64,000 bases of DNA from Ideonella_A intermedia_A (GTDB taxonomy: Bacteria > Pseudomonadota > Gammaproteobacteria > Burkholderiales > Burkholderiaceae_C): assembly GCA_943370175.1 (NCBI GenBank), contig CALRPU020000023.1, forward strand, positions 1 through 64,000. The letters are read 5' to 3'. How positions within the stretch are numbered: the stretch's first letter is position 1; each line of letters begins with the position of its first letter. Below, one piece after another: positions 37,520 to 45,129 of the stretch. Position numbers and translations under genes: made by a program. Below the pieces are notes generated by a model. The model did not search any database. It saw nothing but the letters and a program-made list of their open reading frames with translations, and was not told the DNA's origin.

Positions 37520-38539
37520 TCACTTGCCGCCGCGCAGCTTCGTCAGCGCCGTTTGCGTTTCATTCCACAAGTCCATGCCGACGTTGGCCGCGGTGCTGGC
37601 GTTGACGCGGGTCAGCTTGTCGCGCATGCGGGCCACTTCGGCCGGGGCCACCTCGTTGATGACCATGCCCTTGGCCTTCAGGTCGCCCAGGGCGCGGGCG
37701 GCTTCGTCGCGGGTGTCCTTGCGCTCGAAGTCGCGGCTGGCGCGGGCGGCGTCCAGCAGCACCTTCTGTTCGTCCTTGCTCAGGCCGTCCCACCACTTCT
37801 TGCTGACCGTGACGATCCACGGGCTGTAGACGTGGTTGGTGATGCTCAGGTACTTCTGCACCTCGAAGAACTTGCTGGACAGGATGGTGTTGTAGGGGTT
37901 CTCCTGGCCGTCCACGGTCTTGGTTTCCAGCGCGCTGAACAGTTCGGAAAAGGGCAGCGGCACCGCGTTGGCGCCCAGCAGCTTGAAGCTGTCGAGGTAG
38001 ACGTTGTTCTGCATCACGCGCAGCTTGATGCCGTCCAGGTCCTCGGCCTTGGTGACCGGGCGCTTGCTGTTGGTCAGGTTGCGAAAGCCGTTTTCCCAAT
38101 AGGCCAGGCCCACCAGGCCTTTGTCTTGCAGCTTGGCCATCACCTTCTCGCCGATGGGGCCGTCGAGGATGACGTCCGCTTCCTTGGCCGTGTTGAACAG
38201 GAAGGGGGTGTCCCACAGCGCCATTTCCTTGGTGATGCCCACCAGCGTGGCGGTGGAGCCGACCATCATTTCCTGAGCGCCGCCGATCAGCGCTTGCTGC
38301 ATTTGGGTGTCCGGGCCCAGCGCGGCGGCGCCGATGGCGCGCACCTTCATCTTGCCGCCGGAGGCCTTCTCCACCTGCTCGGCGAAGAACTTCACCGCCC
38401 GCCCCTGGTTGCTCTGCTCGTTCAGGCCGTAGCCGAAGCGGATCAAGCGGGGCTTGATGTCTTGTGCCAGTGCGGCGAAGGGGGTGGCCAGGGTGGCGGC
38501 AGCGGTGAGGGCCAGCAGGGTGCGACGAGCCATGCTCAT
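37520..38539 (-). CDS. dctP: TRAP transporter substrate-binding protein (DctP family)
   Basis: Periplasmic receptor of a TRAP importer, 339 aa. A signal peptide (MARRTLLALTAAATLATPFAALA) precedes a mature protein starting with IKPRLIRFGYGLNE. The conserved carboxylate-binding Arg is in GIKLRVMQNN, and the hinge region is PLPFSELFSALETKTVDGQE. ATG 38539 follows AAGGAGACTC. The gene is last in the order gntK-dctQ-dctM-dctP. Co-location with gluconokinase and a GntR-like repressor suggests a sugar acid such as gluconate as substrate. Confidence 0.92.
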   Translation of the reverse strand: MSMARRTLLALTAAATLATPFAALAQDIKPRLIRFGYGLNEQSNQGRAVKFFAEQVEKASGGKMKVRAIGAAALGPDTQMQQALIGGAQEMMVGSTATLVGITKEMALWDTPFLFNTAKEADVILDGPIGEKVMAKLQDKGLVGLAYWENGFRNLTNSKRPVTKAEDLDGIKLRVMQNNVYLDSFKLLGANAVPLPFSELFSALETKTVDGQENPYNTILSSKFFEVQKYLSITNHVYSPWIVTVSKKWWDGLSKDEQKVLLDAARASRDFERKDTRDEAARALGDLKAKGMVINEVAPAEVARMRDKLTRVNASTAANVGMDLWNETQTALTKLRGGK

Positions 38540-38597
38540 GGGAGTCTCCTTGTGAAATGGGCGAAATTCGCGGGGATGGGGCGGGGGCGCAGCGCGA

Positions 38598-39890
38598 TCA
38601 GCGCAGCCAGACGACGGGCGCGGTGACGAGCTGCGGAAAGGCAACGAACAGGACCAGGATGAGCGTGTAGGTGATCAGGAAGGGGTTCACGCCCTTGATG
38701 ACCTCATGCATCGACAAGCGGCCCACACCCGCCACCACGTTGAGCACCGTGCCCACCGGCGGCGTGATCAGGCCGATGGCCCCGTTGAGCACGAACATCA
38801 AACCGAAGTACACCGGGTCGATGCCGGCCTTGACGGCGATGGGCAGCATCACCGGGGCGAAGATCAGGATGGTTGGCGTCAGGTCCAGCGCCGTGCCGAT
38901 GACCACCAGCACGACCATCATCACGGCCATCAGCAGCCGCGGGTGGTCGATCAGCGGGCCCAGCCAGCCGCTCAGCGTGGCAGGCAGGTCGGCCAGCGTG
39001 ATCATGTAGCTGGCCACCTGGGCGCCGGCGCACAGGAACATCACGATGGCGGTGGTCTTGGCAGCACGCACCAGCACGCCGCGCAGGGCGGCGACCTTCA
39101 TTTCGCGGTGGATGAACAAGGCCACCACCAGCGCGTAAAACGCGGCCACCACGGCGGCCTCGGTGGGCGTGAAGACGCCGGACTTCATGCCGCCGATGAT
39201 GATGATGGGCATCAGCAGCGCCCAAAAGGCCTTGGCGGTGGCGGTGAGCCGGCTGGCCATCGGCAGCGGTTGGCCTTCGGGCAGGTCGATGCGCCGCAGG
39301 ACCCAGCGCCACGCGAAGATCAGGCCGGCGCCCATGATCAGCCCTGGCACGATGCCCGACACGAACAGCGCCGAGATCGAGGTGTTGGTCGTCACCCCAT
39401 AGATCACGAAGGGCATCGACGGCGGGATGATCGGCGCGATGATCCCGCCCGAGGCCACCAGGCCCGCGGACGTCGCCATCGGGTAGCCCTGCTGCCGCAT
39501 CATCGGCAGCAGGATGGTGGCCAGGGCCGCGGTGTCGGCCAGCGCCGAGCCGCTCATGCTGGCCATCAGCACGGCCGCGCCGATGGCCACATAGCCCAGG
39601 CCGCCGCGGATGTGGCCGACCCAGGCCTGCGCCATGTCGATGATGCGGCGGCTGATGCCGCCGGCGTTCATCAGCTCGCCGGCCAGAATGAAGAAGGGCA
39701 CCGCCAGCAGCGGAAAGCTGTCGATGCCAGCCACCAGGTTCTGCGCCAGCAGTTGGGTGTCCCAGAACTCCAACACCCAGGCCATGCCGGCGCCGGTGAG
39801 CACCAGGGCAAAGGCCATGTTCAGGCCGATGCCCATCAGCAGCAGCATGCCGCCGGCGAAGACGATGAAGGCGAGCGCTTCGTTGCTCAT
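38598..39890 (-). CDS. dctM: TRAP transporter large permease (DctM family)
   Basis: Twelve-helix ion-coupled permease, 430 aa. The family motif MSGSALADTAALATILLPMM and GIIAPIIPPSMPFVIYG in the first half mirror FVLNGAIGLITPPVGTVLN in the second. ATG 39890 lies four bases after the dctQ stop. It forms the membrane complex with DctQ and takes substrate from DctP. Confidence 0.95.
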   Translation of the reverse strand: MSNEALAFIVFAGGMLLLMGIGLNMAFALVLTGAGMAWVLEFWDTQLLAQNLVAGIDSFPLLAVPFFILAGELMNAGGISRRIIDMAQAWVGHIRGGLGYVAIGAAVLMASMSGSALADTAALATILLPMMRQQGYPMATSAGLVASGGIIAPIIPPSMPFVIYGVTTNTSISALFVSGIVPGLIMGAGLIFAWRWVLRRIDLPEGQPLPMASRLTATAKAFWALLMPIIIIGGMKSGVFTPTEAAVVAAFYALVVALFIHREMKVAALRGVLVRAAKTTAIVMFLCAGAQVASYMITLADLPATLSGWLGPLIDHPRLLMAVMMVVLVVIGTALDLTPTILIFAPVMLPIAVKAGIDPVYFGLMFVLNGAIGLITPPVGTVLNVVAGVGRLSMHEVIKGVNPFLITYTLILVLFVAFPQLVTAPVVWLR

Positions 39891-39894
39891 GGCA

Positions 39895-40437
39895 TCACTC
39901 CACGTCGGCGCCAGGGCCGAGGTCCAGCGGGGTGCGGCGCACCAGTTCGACCCAGGCCATCGCCCCGATGGCCAGCGCGCACAGCAGCGCGGGCAGCGGC
40001 AACAGGGCCGTGGGGTAACCCAGCACGACGGACCGGCTGTCCAGCCCCACCCGCACCTGCTGCCACGCGCCCCAGGCCAGCAGCACACAGGCGACCACGA
40101 CCAGCCCGCGGATGAGCACGGTCATGGCCGACAGCGCCACCGGCCGGCCCTTGAGCAGGCCGACCAGGCTGGTGAAGGCCATGTGCTCGCCGCGCGGGTA
40201 GGCGGCGGTGGCGCCGATGAAGACCATCCACACGAACAGCAAGCGCGAGAGTTCCTCGCTGGCCGCGATGCCGCTGCCAAACCCATAGCGCAGCACCACG
40301 TTGACGAACACCGCCAGCGCCATCACGCCCAGGCAGGCGGCCATGGCGTGGTCGGCCCAGCGGTTGAACCTCGATTCCGGCGCGGCCGGCGCGCCCTGGG
40401 GCGTGGGGGTGGCGAGTTGGGCGGTGTCCAGGCTCAT
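39895..40437 (-). CDS. dctQ: TRAP transporter small permease (DctQ family)
   Basis: Four-helix small subunit, 180 aa. The typical ASEELSRLLFVWMVFIGA segment in helix 2 and the RGEHMAF stretch are present. ATG 40437 overlaps the gntK stop (ATGA), so uptake and phosphorylation are translationally linked. Confidence 0.92.
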   Translation of the reverse strand: MSLDTAQLATPTPQGAPAAPESRFNRWADHAMAACLGVMALAVFVNVVLRYGFGSGIAASEELSRLLFVWMVFIGATAAYPRGEHMAFTSLVGLLKGRPVALSAMTVLIRGLVVVACVLLAWGAWQQVRVGLDSRSVVLGYPTALLPLPALLCALAIGAMAWVELVRRTPLDLGPGADVE

Positions 40438-40985
40438 GCCGGCTCCTTGGTGTCTTGGGGATCGGAGGGATCGGAGGGGTCGGTGGGGTCGTTGTGTCGC
40501 AGCCAGGCGGCCACCGCCCATTGCAGGTCGCTCAGCGACCGGGTGGCGTCCAGCGCCAGCACGCCGGGCTCACCGCGGGGGGATTCCAGCGTGGCGAACT
40601 GGCTGTCGACGAGGCTGGTGGAAAAGAAGTGCGTGGCCGCGCGGGCCGTCACCCGGTCCAGCGCGCACTGGCGGTCAAGTTCGAGGAACACGAAGCGCAG
40701 CCCGGGCACCGCCGTGCGCAACCCCGCGCGGTAGGCCCGGCGCAAGGCGGAACAGGTCAGCACCACGCCGTGGGGGTGAGCGCGCAACTGCTCGGCGAGG
40801 GTGGCCAGCCAGTCGGCGCGGTCGGCGTCGGTCAGCGCCACGCCCTGGGCCATCTTGGCGCGGTTGGCCGCGCTGTGGAAGTCATCGCCTTCCACCAGAG
40901 GCAGGCCCTCGGCTTGCGCGATGGCCGCGCCCAGGCTGGACTTGCCGCAGCCCGCCACGCCCATGATCACCAACGATGCCTGCAT
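40434..40985 (-). CDS. gntK: Gluconokinase
   Basis: Phosphorylates gluconate to 6-phosphogluconate, 183 aa. Walker A GVAGCGKSS at 9-17, EGDDFHSAANRAKMAQGVAL, the LTCSALRRAYRAGLR segment and ATHFFSTSLVDSQFATLE are typical of GntK. The C-terminal 18 residues are an Asp-Pro-Ser/Thr tail encoded by a 9-bp tandem repeat, absent from most family members. It heads the leftward operon, with a palindromic operator 80 bp upstream. Confidence 0.95.
   Translation of the reverse strand: MQASLVIMGVAGCGKSSLGAAIAQAEGLPLVEGDDFHSAANRAKMAQGVALTDADRADWLATLAEQLRAHPHGVVLTCSALRRAYRAGLRTAVPGLRFVFLELDRQCALDRVTARAATHFFSTSLVDSQFATLESPRGEPGVLALDATRSLSDLQWAVAAWLRHNDPTDPSDPSDPQDTKEPA
40457..40491. repeat. 9-bp imperfect tandem repeat at the 3' end of gntK
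   Basis: About four copies of a GGGATCGGA-like unit encode the DPTDPSDPSDP tail of gluconokinase. The repeat stops just before the gntK/dctQ overlap, so slippage would alter the coupling. Confidence 0.6.
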
Positions 40986-41064
40986 CGACCTTGCCTTGTC
41001 TTGTCTTGTCTTGGCCGAGAACGGCGGCCACCGCCATCGCCGAATCGATGCAGCCTTGGCGATT

Positions 41065-41078
41065 GGACAGCGCTGTCC
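41065..41078. promoter_or_regulatory. LacI-family operator near gntK
   Basis: GGACAGCGCTGTCC is a perfect 14-bp palindrome with the central CG typical of LacI-family sites. It lies 80 bp before gntK and matches the second site at 41174 at 13 of 14 positions. Confidence 0.75.
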
Positions 41079-41173
41079 CGTGAGGAAAAATGAATCCGAC
41101 AGCGCCAGTGCCTCAAAATGTCGAATTCCGTGTGCGAACGAGGTACTTTCGGGCTGCCTTGCGTGTGTCTGTC

Positions 41174-41187
41174 GGACAGCGCTATCC
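41174..41187. promoter_or_regulatory. LacI-family operator near the repressor gene
   Basis: GGACAGCGCTATCC differs by one base from the perfect palindrome at 41065. It lies 41 bp before the repressor start, where it would allow autoregulation. A weaker half-like copy (GACAGCGC) occurs at 41098-41105. The 109-bp spacing between the two main sites could allow looping. Confidence 0.7.
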
Positions 41188-41227
41188 TAACGACCTGAAG
41201 ACCACTCAAGATCCGTAGAAACCCTCA

Positions 41228-42250
41228 ATGCCCACCCCGCCCCGCACCCGATCCACCGGCCGCGCCACCTTGGCAGACGTCGCCGCCCTCGCAGGCGTCA
41301 GCCCCATCACCGTGTCGCGGGCCCTGCGCGGTGAACGCGCCGTGGCGGCCGACCTGGTCGAACGCGTGCAGGCCGCGGCCCAAAAATTGGGTTACGTGCC
41401 CGACCCGGCGGCGCGCGCGCTGGCCTCGCGGCACGGGTCGCACGTGGCGGTGCTGATTCCGCTGTTGTCCAACGCGCTGTTCGTCGACCTGCTGGAAGCG
41501 GTGCAGCGCACCTTGCGTCCGGCCGGCTACCAAACCTTGATCGGCATCACCCACTACGACCCCGCCGAGGAGGAACAGCTGCTGCGCGAACAGCTGCAGC
41601 ACCGCCCCGCCGGCTTGCTGGTGACGGGTCTGGACCGCCCCGACAGCACCCGCGCGCTGATCACCAGCAGCGGTGTGCCCTGTGTGCACATGATGGAACT
41701 GGACCCGGCCGCCCAGGTGCACTGCGTCGGCTTTTCGCAGGCGGCCGCGGCGGCCGACCTGACCGCCCACCTGCTGGCACGCGGCCACCGCCGCATCGCC
41801 TTCGCCGCGGCGCAGCTGGACCCGCGCACCCTGCAACGGCTGGATGGCTGGCGCCGCAGCATGCATGGCGCCGGACTGCACGACACGCGGCTCGAATGGC
41901 TGAACCCGGCCCCGTCCTCTCTGGCGCTGGGCGGGCAGATGCTGGCGCAGATCGTCGCCCAGGCGCCCAAGGTCGACGCCGTGTTCTTCTGCAACGACGA
42001 CCTGGCGCAAGGCGCGCTGCTGGCCGCGCTGCGCCTGGGCTTGCGGGTGCCCGACCAACTCGCAGTCGTGGGCTTCAACGACCTGACGGGCAGCGACCAG
42101 ATGTTGCCGCCGCTGACCACGGTGCGCACACCGCGTGGCGCCGTGGGTCAGTCGGCCGCGCAGATGCTGCTGGGACTGATGAAGGGCAAGGCGCCGGCGC
42201 AGCGCTGCATCGACCTGGGCTACGACCTGGTGGTGCGCGGCAGCGCCTGA
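41228..42250 (+). CDS. gntR: LacI-family repressor, probable gluconate regulator
   Basis: 340 aa. The N-terminal helix-turn-helix TLADVAALAGVSPITVSRAL (14-33) with the hinge ARALASRHG is followed by a periplasmic-binding-like sensor domain (FFCNDDLAQGALLAAL, then VVGFNDLTGSDQMLPPLTTV). It resembles GntR of the gluconate system. It is divergent from gntK and the TRAP genes, and the two palindromes between them are its expected operators. Gluconate or its phosphate is the likely inducer; this is inference from neighbours. Confidence 0.9.
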   Translation: MPTPPRTRSTGRATLADVAALAGVSPITVSRALRGERAVAADLVERVQAAAQKLGYVPDPAARALASRHGSHVAVLIPLLSNALFVDLLEAVQRTLRPAGYQTLIGITHYDPAEEEQLLREQLQHRPAGLLVTGLDRPDSTRALITSSGVPCVHMMELDPAAQVHCVGFSQAAAAADLTAHLLARGHRRIAFAAAQLDPRTLQRLDGWRRSMHGAGLHDTRLEWLNPAPSSLALGGQMLAQIVAQAPKVDAVFFCNDDLAQGALLAALRLGLRVPDQLAVVGFNDLTGSDQMLPPLTTVRTPRGAVGQSAAQMLLGLMKGKAPAQRCIDLGYDLVVRGSA

Positions 42251-42562
42251 GTGCCGCGCACCGGCACGGCGTCCCGCAAGGCCTGCAAGGTGGCGCTGGC
42301 GCGCGACATCGATGGGCCCACGGCCGCCAGCTCGGCCTCGCGCGCGGCAGCACCAGCAGCACCTCGCGCTCCGCCGTGCGCCGGCCCACCGCGGCCAGCC
42401 GGTCGGCGAGCACCGCGTCGCGCAGGTGGTGGGCCGGCTGGCTGACGGCAGAACGCGCGCTGATCGCAAGGCCCTGGTGACCCAGCAGGCACGAGGGATG
42501 AGGCACCGCCCTCCCCCAACCCACGGCCACCCGATGCGCCCGGCCCGCTGACGTTGCCGACA
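42251..42562. other. 312-bp stretch without a convincing gene
   Basis: Two minus-strand frames contain protein-like text that would join into one by a frameshift near 42350, but I recognise no family and the base composition alone could produce it. No clear promoter, repeat or RNA is visible. Confidence 0.5.
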
Positions 42563-43528
42563 ATGGCCACCATGAACGCCATGCCCCCTTCCCCCTCCAG
42601 CCCCGTGCCGGGCGCAAACGCCATCGGTGTGATCGGCGCCGGCCGCCTGGGCACGGCGCTGGCCTGGTGCCTGGCGCGGCACGGGCTGCCGGTGGTGGCG
42701 GTGGCCAGCCGCAGCGCGGCTTCGGCGCACCGCCTCGCCGACGGCGTGAGCGGCTGTGCCGTGCTGACGCCGCAGGCCGTGGTGGACCGCTGCGACCTCG
42801 TGCTGCTGACCCCGCCCGACGCCGCCATCGCGCCACTGGCGCAACAGCTGTCATGGCACCCCGGCGTTGCGGCGGTGCATTGCAGCGGTGCCACCGAGCT
42901 GAACGCCCTCGACAGCGCGCGCGCTGCCGGCGCCCAGGTGGGTGGACTGCACCCGCTGATGAGCGCCGCCGACCCGGCCACCGCGGCCGACCAGTTGCCG
43001 GGCTGCACGGTGACGATCGAAGCCAGCGGCCCACTGCTCCAGACGCTGACCACCTTGGCCGCGCGCCTGGGCTGCCCCGTCAACGAACTGCCGCCAGGGC
43101 AGCGGGCGGCCTACCACGCGGCGGCCGGCTACGCCTCCCAGTTTGTGCACGTGTTGTTGCGCGAGGCTTCGGTGATCTGGCAGCACTGGGGCGCCACCGA
43201 AGACCAGGCCCTGCGCGCCCTGCTGCCGCTGTTGCGCGGCACGCTGGCGTCACTGGCGCGCGCGGGCATCGCCGGTGGCATGCCGGGACCGGTGTCACGG
43301 GGGGACGTGGGGTCGGTCGAGCGCCACGTGCAGGCCCTGGCCGACCTGAGCGGCGACACCCTGGCCCTGTACCAGGCCCTCGCCCTGCGCAGCGTGGCGC
43401 TGGCCGAAGAGCGCGGCGGCGTGACGCCCGCGTCGGCGGCGGCGCTGCGCGGTCTGTTGCGTCCGACGCCGTTCGCCACCGCACCGACGGCACCCGACTC
43501 GGCGCGGCCCAATCCGCCGTCGTCCTGA
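42563..43528 (+). CDS. DUF2520 / Rossmann-like domain protein
   Basis: 321 aa. The N-terminal NAD(P)-binding motif GVIGAGRLGTALAWCLARHG is followed by VLLTPPDAAIAPLAQ and HCSGATELNAL. The C-terminal helical domain (GQRAAYHAAAGYASQF onward) is the DUF2520 part. Such proteins resemble F420-dependent or ketopantoate-type oxidoreductases, but their reaction is not established. ATG 42563 is chosen; further in-frame ATGs at 42569 and 42578 are equally possible. It stands alone between the gluconate module and psd. Confidence 0.85.
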   Translation: MATMNAMPPSPSSPVPGANAIGVIGAGRLGTALAWCLARHGLPVVAVASRSAASAHRLADGVSGCAVLTPQAVVDRCDLVLLTPPDAAIAPLAQQLSWHPGVAAVHCSGATELNALDSARAAGAQVGGLHPLMSAADPATAADQLPGCTVTIEASGPLLQTLTTLAARLGCPVNELPPGQRAAYHAAAGYASQFVHVLLREASVIWQHWGATEDQALRALLPLLRGTLASLARAGIAGGMPGPVSRGDVGSVERHVQALADLSGDTLALYQALALRSVALAEERGGVTPASAAALRGLLRPTPFATAPTAPDSARPNPPSS

Positions 43529-43668
43529 CCCCGCGCGGCGATGCCGCCACCGCCTTGCACCGAAGGCGGTGGCGTGCGAACGAGGCCGGTGGGTTGACGC
43601 TGCGGTGGCCTGCCGCCATGCTTGCGCGCACCACGGCTGAGCCCACAACCACCGCACAAGGACCCCCG

Positions 43669-44037
43669 ATGACCTGCTTCCGATCATCCCCACCGTCCCG
43701 TCGCGACGCACGCTGCCCGCCCGGCGTGGCGGCTCAGGGGCCGAGTCGCCCCTGGGCCACCGTGCCCATGGCCGGGGCGGTCGTGATGGCCCTGGCGCTG
43801 AGCCTGGGTGCCGCGCCCACGCAGGCCGCCACTGACGGCGAGGCCGACTGGACCGGCGCACAGCAGTCCCCCGCCGACGCCCGCAAGGAGGCCGCGGCCG
43901 CGCTGGTCGAAGGCCGACGCGAGTGCGCGCGCGTCAGCGACAAGGGCGAGCGCAGCGCCTGCTTCAAGCTGGTCGAGGCCGACCACGCGGCCACACTGAA
44001 GCGCCTCGCGCCCGCGCGGCCCGCGCCGAAGCGCTGA
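43669..44037 (+). CDS. Small secreted hypothetical protein
   Basis: 122 aa with a likely Sec signal (MAGAVVMALALSLGAAPTQA) preceded by a long Arg/Pro-rich stretch, so translation may begin nearer the signal. The mature part, about 70 residues, is charged and helical with two Cys (ECARVSDKGERSACFKLVEA) that could form a disulfide. I recognise no family. ATG 43669 follows AAGGACCCCC. Confidence 0.55.
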   Translation: MTCFRSSPPSRRDARCPPGVAAQGPSRPWATVPMAGAVVMALALSLGAAPTQAATDGEADWTGAQQSPADARKEAAAALVEGRRECARVSDKGERSACFKLVEADHAATLKRLAPARPAPKR

Positions 44038-44083
44038 TCCCTGACGGCGGCGCGGGGCCGGCGATGCGCGGGCACGGCGACAC

Positions 44084-44127
44084 CGGCTGAGGTCGGCTGA
44101 GGTCGGCTGAGGTCGGCTGAGGTCGGC
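44084..44127. repeat. 10-bp tandem repeat, about 4.4 copies
   Basis: The unit GGTCGGCTGA is repeated exactly at 44091, 44101 and 44111, with partial copies on both sides. It lies in the 215-bp gap before psd and is a candidate variable-number tract. Confidence 0.9.
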
Positions 44128-44252
44128 CAAGTATGGCCAACACCGCCCGCGCTCGGCCGCCATCGGCCGCCCTCAAGCCGACGGTGGCTACACTTCCGCG
44201 CCGCCCGATCTGCCGCTGCGCTCGGGCTTCACCCCACGCCGGAAGCCCGACC

Positions 44253-45098
44253 TTGTCAGAACGCCTCGCCGTCTTCGCCCAGCACCTGCTCCCGAAACTC
44301 GCCCTGACGCGCCTGGCTGGCGCCGTCGCGTCGGCGCGCCTGGGCGCCAACACGACCCGGCTGATCGGGTGGTTCGTCCGCCGCTACGGCGTCAACATGC
44401 AGGAGGCGGCGCAGCCCGACATCGCGGCCTACGCCACCTTCAACGATTTCTTCACCCGCCCGCTGCGCGAGGGCGCGCGGCCCCTGGCCGCCGACGGCCT
44501 GCTGTGCCCGGTGGATGGCGCCATCAGCCAGTTCGGGCCGATCGAGCGCGACCAGATCTTCCAGGCCAAGGGCCACCGCTACAGCACCACGGCGCTGGTG
44601 GGCGGCGACCCGTCCCTGGCCGCCCGCTTCGACAACGGTCACTTTGCCACCCTGTACCTGAGCCCGCGCGACTACCACCGCATCCACATGCCCTGCGACG
44701 GGCGGCTCACGCGGATGATTCACGTGCCGGGCGACCTGTACTCCGTCAACCCGGCCACGGCCCGCGGCGTGCCCGGGCTGTTCGCCCGCAACGAGCGGGT
44801 GGTGTGCGTGTTCGAAGGCGACCACGGCCCCTTTGTGATGGTGCTGGTGGGCGCCACCATCGTGGGCAGCATGGCCACGGTGTGGCACGGGGTGGTCAAC
44901 CCGCCGCGGCCGGGCAGCGTGCGCGACTGGCGTTACGACGAGCCCGCGGTGACCCTGCCCCGCGGCGCCGAGATGGGCCGCTTCCTGCTCGGCTCCACCG
45001 TCGTGATGCTGTTCCCGGCCGGCCCGCTGCGCTTCAACCCCGCCTGGGCGCCTGGCGGCGCACTGCGCATGGGCGAAGCGATGGCACGGCACGGCTGA
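44253..45098 (+). CDS. psd: Phosphatidylserine decarboxylase proenzyme
   Basis: Makes phosphatidylethanolamine at the inner membrane; 281 aa. The self-cleavage motif LGST (Ser248 becomes the pyruvoyl group) and the catalytic His in DYHRIHMPCDG are present, as is the N-terminal FNDFFTRPLREGARP. TTG 44253 is chosen: it follows GGAAG and gives the normal length. The ATG at 44133 would add 40 residues with Arg/Pro-rich composition and no family counterpart. Confidence 0.94.
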   Translation: MSERLAVFAQHLLPKLALTRLAGAVASARLGANTTRLIGWFVRRYGVNMQEAAQPDIAAYATFNDFFTRPLREGARPLAADGLLCPVDGAISQFGPIERDQIFQAKGHRYSTTALVGGDPSLAARFDNGHFATLYLSPRDYHRIHMPCDGRLTRMIHVPGDLYSVNPATARGVPGLFARNERVVCVFEGDHGPFVMVLVGATIVGSMATVWHGVVNPPRPGSVRDWRYDEPAVTLPRGAEMGRFLLGSTVVMLFPAGPLRFNPAWAPGGALRMGEAMARHG

Positions 45099-45129
45099 GC
45101 GCTGCGCTGGCCTGCGCGCCGCGCTCGCG

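Noticed and set aside
42251..42562. Possible decayed regulator gene on the minus strand
   Set aside because: Two frames give protein-like text, but no family motif is recognisable and no frame is continuous.
44133..44252. Upstream extension of psd from ATG 44133
   Set aside because: The added 40 residues are Arg/Pro-rich and unlike the family; TTG 44253 has a ribosome site and gives the normal length.
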